Source: JBCCZC01 sp039188505
Lineage (GTDB): Bacteria > Pseudomonadota > Gammaproteobacteria > Xanthomonadales > SZUA-38
NCBI GenBank assembly: GCA_039188505.1
Contig: JBCCZC010000081.1
Span: 1-16,332 of the forward strand
Direction: 5' to 3'
Length of the DNA stretch: 16,332 bases
The notes under the pieces are model-generated. The model saw only the letters and a list, made by a program, of their open reading frames with translations. It was not told the DNA's origin and ran no database searches. Shown here piece by piece: positions 1 through 7,741 of the stretch; the stretch's first letter is position 1; each line of letters starts with the position of its first letter. Made by a program: the position numbers and the translations under genes.

Positions 1-619
1 GGATGCGACGGCGTGTCGCCGGATCACCGAGGAACCGCTGGAAGGCCCGCCCCGTTGGCCAGGGGGCGATTCTCTGGGGAACCAGGGACAGATCCGGCTC
101 GCTCCGGAGCAACTCCGGGACATCGGTGGTCAGGACCTCGTGGCGCGCCGGCCTGATGACGGTCTCCGCCGCGCCGGGTGCGAGGAGGTTACGCAAGGGC
201 TGAAACAGTCGAGCCCAGTAGTCCTGCCCCGTGTCGAGCAGTTCCACCTCGGTCGCCATCGTGCGATCGAGCAGATACTGGGTGGCCCAGGTGGTATTGA
301 GGACCGCGAACAGTCCCCGATAGTCGCCCGTCATGTCCTGCCGGAGCAGGACCCTACGTTGCTTGATCCTCGGTTCGACCAATCCCTGGTCACGCAGCAT
401 CGCCACGCCGTCCGCGATGCCCGCCGCCGTGTCGTCGAGGAGTGCGCCCAGCTCGTGCTCGTCCCGCCAGCCATTGCAGGCTTCGAGGAGCCTGTAGTCC
501 CTGCGATCAAGGGAGATTGCCCTTCGAGCCGACCGGACTTCGATGCGTTCGGATGACCCGTCCGGGCTCTCAGGAAAGACCTCGGGCAGATACCGGGGAT
601 AGTCCTGCGAGTTGTTCAC
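1..619 (-). CDS. Unrecognised protein, N-terminal 206 codons (runs off left edge)
   Basis: This frame stays open from a GTG at 619-617 to the left edge, so only the N-terminal 206 codons are present. The GTG overlaps the TGA of the preceding glycosyltransferase gene as GTGA (619-616), which suggests translational coupling. I do not recognise the family. Residues about 35-85 (starting SLDRRDYRLLEACNGW, ending MLRDQGLVEP) resemble the small winged-helix/PqqD-like fold found in front of some methyltransferases and peptide- or glycan-modifying enzymes. This is a pattern impression only. The rest is mixed alpha/beta-looking, with Trp/Tyr-rich stretches (NTTWATQYLLD, GQDYWARLF). No signal peptide or membrane segment is visible, so it is probably cytoplasmic. 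Its position as the last visible gene of a glycosyltransferase operon suggests a role in glycan assembly. The reading frame is well supported; the function is unknown. Confidence 0.72.
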   Translation of the reverse strand, partial: MNNSQDYPRYLPEVFPESPDGSSERIEVRSARRAISLDRRDYRLLEACNGWRDEHELGALLDDTAAGIADGVAMLRDQGLVEPRIKQRRVLLRQDMTGDYRGLFAVLNTTWATQYLLDRTMATEVELLDTGQDYWARLFQPLRNLLAPGAAETVIRPARHEVLTTDVPELLRSEPDLSLVPQRIAPWPTGRAFQRFLGDPATRRRI

Positions 620-1521
620 CGGAACTGATCCCGATAGACATCCAGAAAAGCCGATGTCGCTGCCGGCAGGAACGCCTGCGGTGCGCCCAGTGAGTCGACG
701 AAGCGATGGGTGTCCCGATAGCCGCGCAGCTCAGCCTCGAGGTTCGTCACCAGGTCATGGGGATTGCGCTCCTGGTAGACCGTGGCCGGACCGAACACGA
801 CGCTGTTCGGGTGCTCGTGCTGGAACAGGTATGCGGCCCAGATGTCGTCCATGCGACCGATGGCCGGCAGTACGCAGTAGGCCGGAAACGCATCACGGTG
901 CAGGATCGTGTTCTGGCTGTTGAAGGGCGCCGGCTGGCGCGACCCGTAGTAGCCGCTCACGTCGAATTCGACGTCCGGCCGCAGCGTGATGCGGCAGACG
1001 GCATCGACGTCGGGATCGCCCTGCCACAGGTTGGCCTGGACCAGGGCGCGGCGGCGCTGCTTGCCCACGTGGCTGAGGTCGAAACGCTCGGCGAGGCGCT
1101 GGACCGGGAAGCCACGATGCCAGAGCTCCCGATGATTCGTAACGCTGAGCGGATCGAAGACGCCGCACGCGGCGTCGTAGCAGTCGAACGCCAACTCCCG
1201 CCCCACGACGACGTCATCGCCCCAGCCCGGCAGCGGAATGTTGTCGTCATCGACGGTGGCGATCACCTCCGCCCCCAGACGCCAGGCCTCGAGGAAGCCG
1301 ATGTTGCGGCGTTGGATGCTGTTCCAGCCGATAACGGCGCTGAGTTCTGGGTAGGTCTCCGCCTGCCAGTCCGGATGGAGATAGCGGCAGGAGAGATCGT
1401 CGTAGGTCGCATGTGGCGTCTTCCGATCGCCGACCACGAGCAGCTCCCAGTCGGCGAGCCGAGCGAATTTCCGCAGCGCCTCCGTGGGTGGGTTGATGGT
1501 GGTTGTGACGATGACCTTCAA
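616..1521 (-). CDS. STELLO/DUF288-family glycosyltransferase
   Basis: This is a cytoplasmic GT-A-like glycosyltransferase resembling the STELLO (DUF288) family. Recognisable blocks are VIVTTTINPPTEAL at the N-terminus, VVGDRKTP, the NSIQRRNIGFLEAW segment and the acidic metal/nucleotide-site motif TVDDDNIP. The DDD in that motif acts like the DXD of GT-A enzymes. Plant STELLO proteins are Golgi proteins linked to cellulose synthase assembly; the bacterial donor and acceptor are unknown to me. I place the start at TTG 1521-1519, because it begins directly at the first beta-strand and overlaps the upstream stop as TTGA. A GTG at 1545-1543 would add eight residues (309 aa in total), and neither start has a good Shine-Dalgarno sequence. 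The TGA at 618-616 overlaps the next gene. The gene lies in the same run as a GT10 enzyme, which suggests successive sugar additions to one glycan. Confidence 0.85.
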   Translation of the reverse strand: MKVIVTTTINPPTEALRKFARLADWELLVVGDRKTPHATYDDLSCRYLHPDWQAETYPELSAVIGWNSIQRRNIGFLEAWRLGAEVIATVDDDNIPLPGWGDDVVVGRELAFDCYDAACGVFDPLSVTNHRELWHRGFPVQRLAERFDLSHVGKQRRRALVQANLWQGDPDVDAVCRITLRPDVEFDVSGYYGSRQPAPFNSQNTILHRDAFPAYCVLPAIGRMDDIWAAYLFQHEHPNSVVFGPATVYQERNPHDLVTNLEAELRGYRDTHRFVDSLGAPQAFLPAATSAFLDVYRDQFR

Positions 1522-2444
1522 CGCGCGCGACCCGCCGCCTGCCACTCGAGGATGTCGCTGTACTCGCAGATCAAGTCCTCGCGACTGAAGAACGCCCGCG
1601 CGAGCTCGTAGTTCTCCCGCACCGCTTCGATCCGCCGGTGGTAGTCGTCCTCGGACAGATCGACGAGCACGTCGGTCAGGTCCTCGAGCGTGTCAACGAA
1701 GATGATGCCGTCCCGATTAAAGTGATGGGCCACGGCCCGGGTGCCGCGGAAGATCGGGATGGTTCCGGTCGCGAAGCAGTCGATGATCTTCTCGGTGAAG
1801 TAGGCATCGTGGATCATGTTCTCGACGGCCACCTGGAACATGTACGGCTGCAGCGACGGCAGCTTGGTCGGCAGATGGCGGTTCGCGAGCTTGCCGTAGC
1901 AGTCCAGCTGCTCGACGATGCCCGCGCGCCGGATGCGATTACCCAGGCAGCCGCGTCGACCGGTCAGAATCTGGTAGAAATCCTGCCGGAAGCCATGGCC
2001 CGTAGCGCCCCATTTCGGGAACTCCTTGTCCGAGGAGATGAAAGAGACCAGGCGCGACTTCGGATAGAGCGCGACGTCCTCGGGTTCGAGCCAGCACTCG
2101 CCGCGCGGCACGTAGATGCAGCGGTCGTCGAGCTTCAGGAGGGAGGCATCGTAGGTCAGGACATAGTCGAACTGGTCCCAGTGATCCTCGATGAATTCGT
2201 AAGACCACCAGCAGACGCCGCGTGATTCACCCAGCCACGCGACGCGCGTGCCGACCTTCTGCTCGAGGGCCTCGTTGAGGGAGTAGTTGCCGTAGACGAC
2301 CAGCTCGCCGGGATAATTGCGCCGTGGGTCGACCGGCTCCCAGCGCAGCTCTGACGAGGGATAGCGCGGACTGGTGGTCCCGCCGGCCGCATTCTGCCCC
2401 GCATACTTGACCCGTACCGGTTCGCGCCGGCTGAACTGTGTCAT
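1518..2444 (-). CDS. GT10 (alpha-1,3-fucosyltransferase-like) glycosyltransferase
   Basis: This 308-residue protein is a GT-B glycosyltransferase of family GT10. The diagnostic C-terminal motif is present: FQVAVENMIHDAY followed by FTEKIIDCFATGTIPIFRG (residues about 203-234). It corresponds to the FEN...YVTEKL...G.VPV.G donor-site signature of alpha-1,3-fucosyltransferases, which normally use GDP-fucose. The N-terminal half is the acceptor-binding Rossmann domain, with GTRVAWLGESRGVCWWSY as the start of the 'AWL.ES' strand. There is no signal peptide or membrane anchor, so it should act in the cytoplasm. The ATG at 2444 lies 25 nt after the stop of the secreted-protein gene, and its stop overlaps the next start (TTGA), consistent with one transcript. 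The Shine-Dalgarno sequence is poor, so translation may depend on coupling. The product is probably a deoxy-hexose side branch or cap. The family is confident; the sugar is inferred. Confidence 0.88.
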   Translation of the reverse strand: MTQFSRREPVRVKYAGQNAAGGTTSPRYPSSELRWEPVDPRRNYPGELVVYGNYSLNEALEQKVGTRVAWLGESRGVCWWSYEFIEDHWDQFDYVLTYDASLLKLDDRCIYVPRGECWLEPEDVALYPKSRLVSFISSDKEFPKWGATGHGFRQDFYQILTGRRGCLGNRIRRAGIVEQLDCYGKLANRHLPTKLPSLQPYMFQVAVENMIHDAYFTEKIIDCFATGTIPIFRGTRAVAHHFNRDGIIFVDTLEDLTDVLVDLSEDDYHRRIEAVRENYELARAFFSREDLICEYSDILEWQAAGRAR

Positions 2445-2469
2445 TCCGGCGGTGAACCCGTGGTTCGCG

Positions 2470-4767
2470 TCACTCGCCCTCGAAGCCGTTTCTGAAGACC
2501 AGCTCCGGACGGGGCGAAATCGTGCGGGTCACGGTGAGACGCAGCACCTCGTTGCCGCCGGCCTCGACGATCTCAAAGGCGTCGATGGTCGACTGACCGT
2601 CCAGGCCGGACGTCGACAGGGTCGGCGTGCCGGCGAGGCCGCCGGCCGGCGCGACGATCAGATCGTAGCTGGTCGTGCCTTCGTCCGGCTGGCTGTTGAA
2701 GGTGACGTTGATGACGCCGTTGAGCGTGGCCGTCGTGGTATTGATCCGCGCATGCAGGCCGGGCGTTCCCAGGGCTGCTGCGGTGGCCGGCACCGGGCCG
2801 TCGATCGAGAGTTCGATCGTGCCACCCGAACCGAGCTCGAGAATCTCGTTGTCGAGCACGCTGGGATTGAGTGAGAGCATGCCCGTCGCCGTGCCGATCG
2901 CCTCGTCACCGACGCCCACGATCACCTCAGGAATGGTCATCGCCGAGGACGTCAGGGACAGCTCACCGCTGACGGCGACGGATGCACCCGGTTGTAGCGC
3001 CACGTCGCAATCCTTGAGACGGCCCACATCGGCGCGCTCCTGCACCGTGCCGATCACGTTGTCGAGCACCAGCGCCCCGGCAACGGTGGCGTCACCGCTG
3101 ATGAGTTGTCCGAGCGATGTTGTGGACACGCCGATCTGAAGCACGTTGCCGATCGAGAACTGAGGCACGTCGCTGACGGTCATGCGGCCGTCACTCTCGG
3201 CGACGCCGGCGAAGCCGCCGTCGATGGTCAGATAGCCGATGCGGACCTTGTCGCCGACGTCGAGCGACGGGACGTTCTGGACCGTCAGGGCGCCGCTCGA
3301 CTCGACGGTCCGGTCAGTGCGGATCTCGATGCCGGTGGACAGCTCGATGTCATCACCGATGGTGACCGGCCCGACATTGCTGATGGTCACGGCGGCCGTC
3401 ACGTCGGCGGCGGCATCGAGGGACTGGCAATCGGCCACGGCGAGATCCAGATCCTGCCCGAGCGCAAGGGAGCCCATGTTGGAGAGCTGGCTCGTCACGT
3501 CGGCCGCGAAGGAGACCGCCCCGGCGCTGATGCAGGCGTCGGCCTTCGCCATGTCGACATCGCCGACGACCAGGAATTCGTTGGTGACACCGTCGACCGT
3601 GAACTCGGCATCCGCAGCCAGCTGCGAGCCTGCGGGCAGACCGTCGAAGCCCTCGCCGAACTCGCCGACGGAGATGTCCTGGGCGACGCGCACACGATCC
3701 GATCCAGACACCGACATGCCGCCCGTGGAACTGACGCTGATGCCCGCTGGAATGCCCTTGGCAACTGCGGGCACCGGCGAGGCGCTCGCGACCTCGACGC
3801 TGCCGCCGACGTCGACGTTCTCGACATCGGTTACCGTCAGGTCACCGTCCGCGGACACCTCGTAGCTGCCGGCGCTGAGGAACGAGGGCACGGCGACGCG
3901 CAGCGTGCTGGTGCCCCCGCCGAAATCACCGGAAGACACCTCGAGGGCCTCACCGTCGGCGATCGTCGCATTCCCTGAAATCGACCCGCCAGCGGCGAAG
4001 GCGTCATCAGCGCGGCCCGAGGCCACCGCCAGGTCATTGCGAACGATCACGTCACCGCCGGTCGCGGCGAAGCCACCGATCGAGTCATTGGTGCCAGCAT
4101 AGAGGCGGTGGACATCGATCGTGCCGCCCGAAGCCGCATTGGCGACGCCATCTTCGCCAATGACCGCAGTGTCACGATCATCCGGTACGCCGGTTGGCGT
4201 CCAGTTGTCTCCGTCGAAGAAGTCGCCGGGACCACCGACGTTGAATGCCCGCTCCGTACCGACGGAAATCGTGCCGCTGCTGACATCCACATCGTCGAAG
4301 AAGACGCCGTCCTGCACGTAGCCGACGGTGATGTCTCGAAGGCCCGACGTGAAATCGATGGAAATGACGTCCCCGGCTGCAATCGGAACCGGCAGGGTCA
4401 GGTCGATCTCCAGGACGCCGACGGGCCAGTCGGCATCCAGCGCATTGACGTCCGCCGCATCGATATCGACCACGACGGTCGCGAGCGGCACGAAGCGCTC
4501 CACGTCGAGGAGGTTGACGTCGCTGCCGCCGTTGTAGACGTCGAGGAAATGGGCGGTGGGCTGGACGGTCTCGACGGTGGCTGCGAAGCCGCTGATGAGT
4601 CCGAACTGGAATCCATCGACGTTCGCACCCTCAGGATCGATGGCAACGACGACCGTCAGCTCTGTGGTCCCGACATCGACAACGGTGTCAACGACGGCAA
4701 ACTCGACCGCCTGAACACTCGTGGCCGCCGCCAAACCCAGCGCCATCACCCACCTGCCCTTGGCCAT
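2470..4767 (-). CDS. Secreted acidic repeat protein with cohesin-like N-domain and C-terminal NGFEG tail
   Basis: This is a 765-residue exported protein of unknown function. The start is set at ATG 4767-4765, which has GAGG seven bases upstream. A GTG at 4797 would add ten residues but lies almost on a possible -10 box. The signal peptide is MAKGRWVMALGLAAATSVQA, with cleavage before VEF. Residues about 21-170 look like a cohesin-type beta-sandwich (TTELTVVVAIDPEGANVDGF...). A GDNWTPTGVPDDRDTAVIG segment follows, a type common before beta-helix or autotransporter-like passenger repeats. The body then carries degenerate units of the form xTVxxVxxxxVGxxxxIG (LTVQNVPSLDVGDKVRIG, MTVSDVPQFSIGNVLQIG). 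The end, ELVFRNGFEGE, matches the short 'DGFE' tail of many Xanthomonadales-type secreted proteins, probably an export or anchoring signal. The protein is acidic and poor in Lys and Cys. It heads the GT operon. It may be a surface scaffold or a glycosylation substrate; both are guesses. Confidence 0.85.
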   Translation of the reverse strand: MAKGRWVMALGLAAATSVQAVEFAVVDTVVDVGTTELTVVVAIDPEGANVDGFQFGLISGFAATVETVQPTAHFLDVYNGGSDVNLLDVERFVPLATVVVDIDAADVNALDADWPVGVLEIDLTLPVPIAAGDVISIDFTSGLRDITVGYVQDGVFFDDVDVSSGTISVGTERAFNVGGPGDFFDGDNWTPTGVPDDRDTAVIGEDGVANAASGGTIDVHRLYAGTNDSIGGFAATGGDVIVRNDLAVASGRADDAFAAGGSISGNATIADGEALEVSSGDFGGGTSTLRVAVPSFLSAGSYEVSADGDLTVTDVENVDVGGSVEVASASPVPAVAKGIPAGISVSSTGGMSVSGSDRVRVAQDISVGEFGEGFDGLPAGSQLAADAEFTVDGVTNEFLVVGDVDMAKADACISAGAVSFAADVTSQLSNMGSLALGQDLDLAVADCQSLDAAADVTAAVTISNVGPVTIGDDIELSTGIEIRTDRTVESSGALTVQNVPSLDVGDKVRIGYLTIDGGFAGVAESDGRMTVSDVPQFSIGNVLQIGVSTTSLGQLISGDATVAGALVLDNVIGTVQERADVGRLKDCDVALQPGASVAVSGELSLTSSAMTIPEVIVGVGDEAIGTATGMLSLNPSVLDNEILELGSGGTIELSIDGPVPATAAALGTPGLHARINTTTATLNGVINVTFNSQPDEGTTSYDLIVAPAGGLAGTPTLSTSGLDGQSTIDAFEIVEAGGNEVLRLTVTRTISPRPELVFRNGFEGE

Positions 4768-4799
4768 TGCTCGCCCTCGTCGCGCTTTGCCGCTCACTG

Positions 4800-4805
4800 A
4801 CTATA
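4800..4805 (-). promoter_or_regulatory. Possible -10 box (TATAGT) for the leftward secreted-protein/GT operon
   Basis: On the minus strand TATAGT lies 33 nt upstream of the ATG at 4767, which would put the transcript start near 4793. That fits a short leader and argues against the GTG at 4797 as the start. No good -35 hexamer lies at 16-18 nt; a TGGACA occurs only 11 nt upstream. This is a weak prediction. Confidence 0.25.
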
Positions 4806-5175
4806 GCGCATTAGTTTGTCCATCACATCGTAGCTGTCGGCAGCGTTCACGCGGCCGTGTGTGTTCGTTGCCGGCCCGCCGCCGGATGGAGAGAATCAAG
4901 CTTCGAGATTTCACCGTTTCGCGCATGCGGCGCGGGCGCCATTGTGGGTTTCGTTGAGACTGGATTTATTCTTGGGTGATGGAAGCGCTGGTGGGTGGAA
5001 CGCAGCAGCGGGGACCGGTCGGCTGGACTTCGATCGCGACCACCGGAGCAAAGGCCTGGCGCGCCGAGCCACCGCCGAGTCCATCGAGTTCTGCGATGGC
5101 CGGAACCGGCTACACAGACCATGGTTTGGCCAGCGCTACCGGGTGCCGGCGGTTTCGAAAGGGATGTCGTGATCC
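4806..5175. other. Divergent intergenic region, no gene seen
   Basis: About 400 nt separate the leftward operon (ATG 4767) from the rightward glycosyltransferase (ATG 5176). Short frames cross it, but none has a convincing start and codon pattern. A relatively AT-rich pocket lies at 4941-4975 (TTGTGG at 4942 and TATTCT at 4967, spaced 19 nt). It could be a weak rightward promoter, leaving a leader of about 200 nt. A tiny ATG-TCG-TGA frame (5164-5172) stands directly before the ATG at 5176. No clear operator, riboswitch or inverted repeat was recognised. Confidence 0.5.
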
Positions 5176-6864
5176 ATGTCCGAGCCGAGTGTCAGATATC
5201 TCGTTCAGTGCGAGGAAGGTCTCCCCGACCTCTACGCATGTCTCCGCGACCGCTGCACGGTCCTCAGCTATCGCGCCGCCCATGGCGATTCGGACATCTT
5301 CCTGCCCGACAGCACCTGGACCACCGGCCGGAACGCGCTGCATGCGTTTCATCGCCAGGCGGGCGATCGCCATGACTACTACGTCTTTCTCGACGCCGAT
5401 ATCAGCTTTCAGGGCCTGTCACAGCGGGAAGGATTCGCGCGATTCGAGATCGCCCTGGCCGAGCTTGGGGCACCGATCGTCGTGCCGACCATGTGGACCT
5501 ACAACGCCCAGACCGGCGGCGTGCACGGGTTTCCCGTATCGGCACGGAAGAAGGGCATGCAGCGCGACGGACTCGCGACCCAACCCGTGGACTGGTTCGA
5601 CGGCGCGATGAATGCGTTTCGATCCGACGTCTTCGAGGACGATCGCATGCTGCCCTACGACTGCAGCTTTGACTCGAGGTCGTGGTGGGCCTCGCAGTTC
5701 ATCATGATCCTGCGGGCCAATGTTCGCCACCGAGACCGGATCGTCCAGCTGAATGATCTCCTCGTCGCCAATACCCGGAACGACCGGGCGAACGGCTACG
5801 TTCCGGGTTACGACGGGTTCGCGGAAGCCTATGAGAAAGTCCGGCAGTCATTCGGACTTGACGAGATCGAGATGACCTCAGAGGAAGCGCTGCCTCCCAG
5901 CGTCTCGCCGCGGGCCGTCGAACCGGGCGCAGCCGCGCGCTGGTCGACGCCCATGATCGTCAGCGGACAGCGAAGGGTAACCCGGCCTCACCTCTCCATC
6001 GTGGTCGTGGGCCGAAACGATAGCTACGGGGGTGACTTCCTGCATCGCCTGCGTTGCTGTATCGCGCAGCTTTGTGCCCAGCTCTCGGTTCGTTCGACGT
6101 TCGTCGAGCTCCTTGTCGTGGAATGGAACCCGCCTCCCGAGCGGCCCTCGCTGCACACCTGCGTGCAGGATCTCGTCCCGCCGCAGAATCTCTCGATCAA
6201 CGTACTCACCGTGCCGGCCGCGGTTCACGATCGCCTCGAAGGGGCCGACCGGTCGCCGCTGTTCGAATACCGCGGGAAGAACGCGGGCGTCCGACGAGCG
6301 CGCGGCCGTTTCATCCTCTGCATGAATCCCGATCTGCTCCTCGCCGATGAGCTGCTCGACCATATCTGTGGCGAACGCCTGCGCGCCGATGGCTTCTACC
6401 GCGCCGACAAGCACGAGTTCGATGCTCCTCTGACCGTCGAGGCCGCGGGACCCGAGAACCTGCGGACCGCCGAGGCCTCGGTTTCGTCAGCCATCATCTA
6501 CGGCCAGCGCGAGCGGATCCGGCATGACGTCCACAGCGACGGAACCCCCTACACCCACGCCTCCGGAGACTTCTGGCTCGCGCACAGGTCGATCTGGAAA
6601 CGGCTCGGCGGTTATGCCGAAGGTTCCGCCAACACGCACGTCGACGCGCTGCTTTGCTTCGAGGCCATCCACAAGGGCGTCAGGCAGCACGTCCTGCCAA
6701 GCGCGATGAAGCTCTATCACATGAATCACAGCCGCGAGGATCGGGTCGGACGACCTGGTGTCGACATCAACCGGTGGCGAGAGATCGTCGGGGCCGACGA
6801 GTTCCAGCGTCGCGATGACTGGGGCCTGGCAGGCGACGACCTGGTTTGCCGGCCCGTAGGCTAG
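5176..6864 (+). CDS. Two-domain GT-A glycosyltransferase
   Basis: This 562-residue cytoplasmic protein appears to hold two glycosyltransferase-type domains. Residues about 5-230 form an unusual first domain with a DXD-like site in YYVFLDADISFQG (about 69-80). A GT2-like domain begins at residue 272 with HLSIVVVGRND and continues with VVEWNPPPERP (about 314-324), GKNAGVRRARGRF and CMNPDLLLADELLDHI (about 382-397). This motif set (RND, V.WNPP, KN.G.RRA.G.F, N.DLL..DEL) belongs to a bacterial GT2-like group in which NxD replaces DXD. A TGA in frame at 5170-5172 makes ATG 5176 the first possible start; the AAAGGG Shine-Dalgarno is about 12 nt away, rather far. The gene stands alone on its strand and is convergent with the sulfotransferase genes. 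No transmembrane segment is visible. The sugar and acceptor cannot be deduced. The GT2-like domain is confident, the first domain less so. Confidence 0.85.
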   Translation: MSEPSVRYLVQCEEGLPDLYACLRDRCTVLSYRAAHGDSDIFLPDSTWTTGRNALHAFHRQAGDRHDYYVFLDADISFQGLSQREGFARFEIALAELGAPIVVPTMWTYNAQTGGVHGFPVSARKKGMQRDGLATQPVDWFDGAMNAFRSDVFEDDRMLPYDCSFDSRSWWASQFIMILRANVRHRDRIVQLNDLLVANTRNDRANGYVPGYDGFAEAYEKVRQSFGLDEIEMTSEEALPPSVSPRAVEPGAAARWSTPMIVSGQRRVTRPHLSIVVVGRNDSYGGDFLHRLRCCIAQLCAQLSVRSTFVELLVVEWNPPPERPSLHTCVQDLVPPQNLSINVLTVPAAVHDRLEGADRSPLFEYRGKNAGVRRARGRFILCMNPDLLLADELLDHICGERLRADGFYRADKHEFDAPLTVEAAGPENLRTAEASVSSAIIYGQRERIRHDVHSDGTPYTHASGDFWLAHRSIWKRLGGYAEGSANTHVDALLCFEAIHKGVRQHVLPSAMKLYHMNHSREDRVGRPGVDINRWREIVGADEFQRRDDWGLAGDDLVCRPVG

Positions 6865-7087
6865 AGCCGGGGAGGCGCCGTCGGCGTGCGCCGGTGAGAG
6901 GGCTGCGCGAGCCGATCGGGATGGCATCACCGGGAAACAGGTGCTGGATCCCACCGACCGGGCGTTCGTTCACGACTTGCCGTACGCGCCCGGAGTCTCG
7001 GTCGCGGCGCCGCCGTTGGATCTCGCGACAGGCCGCGCCAGGGCGGGTGACCCGCGACGGGAGAGGCCAAACCGGCCAGCAGCCCGT

Positions 7088-7741
7088 CTAGCGGCCCGGG
7101 GCGTCCTCAGCGTAACCGAAGGTGTCGATATCCTCGGCGTAGAGGTCCGCAACCCGCGCCGTCAGTTCCGCATCGAAGAACTCAGGCCACGGCCGGTCCC
7201 GGGGGACTCGATTCTCGTGGGGCAGCACCGTCGGCCCGAGCCCGGAACGGTCGCAGACCACCTTGAAGTCCTTCGCGAGATTCTCGAAGCGACCCACGAA
7301 GTCGACCAGGCAACGGTCACCGGCGAAGAGGTATCGCCGCTGGGGCAGGAGAAAGCGGTCCTTGTCTCTGGCCAGAGGCACCCGGTTTCGCACGAAATCG
7401 GCGAAGGTCTGGCTCCTATCCAGCCCGAGGTAGGCGTAGGCCGAGACCAATCGCTCCCAGGGGTTGCGGACGAACCCGAACTTGAAATAAGCGCGGAACT
7501 GCTCCTCCTCGATGTGGCCGAGGCCGACGTATTCCCCGGCCAGCAGGTGCGCAAGGCGATAGGGACCCTTCCCCGGATCCGGATTGGGTCGAAGCAGCAG
7601 CGGCGCCCGGGTTTCCCAGGTGAGTCCATGTCGATCAATGAAGGCCTGTTCGATGCTCTGTCCAGCGGTCTTGGGCACATGGACGAAAACCGTCTCGAAG
7701 CGATGGGAGATCACGAGGAGGTGCTGTGGTTCAGGCCGCAC
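7088..7741 (-). CDS. Sulfotransferase (Sulfotransfer_2-like)
   Basis: This is a PAPS-dependent sulfotransferase of about 217 residues, expected to transfer sulfate to a carbohydrate hydroxyl. The PAPS 5'-phosphosulfate loop is FVHVPKTAGQSIEQAF (PKTAGQS at about 23-29). The 3'-phosphate motif is GFVRNPWERLVSAY (Arg about 92, Ser about 100). The C-terminal LYAEDIDTFGY is the usual closing block of this family. The open frame continues upstream to 7903, but those residues are Ser/Arg-rich and lie wholly inside the preceding gene. GTG 7741-7739 is therefore chosen, giving an 11-nt overlap with the upstream stop. A second GTG at 7714 is possible. There is no signal or membrane segment, so the protein is cytoplasmic or membrane-peripheral. 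It is the last gene of the leftward sulfotransferase/mucin-like run. The family is confident, the acceptor unknown. Confidence 0.87.
   Translation of the reverse strand: MRPEPQHLLVISHRFETVFVHVPKTAGQSIEQAFIDRHGLTWETRAPLLLRPNPDPGKGPYRLAHLLAGEYVGLGHIEEEQFRAYFKFGFVRNPWERLVSAYAYLGLDRSQTFADFVRNRVPLARDKDRFLLPQRRYLFAGDRCLVDFVGRFENLAKDFKVVCDRSGLGPTVLPHENRVPRDRPWPEFFDAELTARVADLYAEDIDTFGYAEDAPGR

Noticed and set aside
706..1611. Long plus-strand open frame (301 codons) opposite the STELLO gene
   Set aside because: It is a shadow of a clear glycosyltransferase in GC-rich DNA, with no recognisable domain.
3106..3978. Plus-strand 290-codon open frame opposite the secreted protein
   Set aside because: It is rich in Asp/Gly/His/Arg as expected of an antisense shadow; the minus strand has a signal peptide and structured repeats.
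6874..6892. Hairpin GGCGC...GCGCC after the two-domain glycosyltransferase as a terminator
   Set aside because: The stem is only five pairs and there is no T-run; such pairs are common at this GC content.
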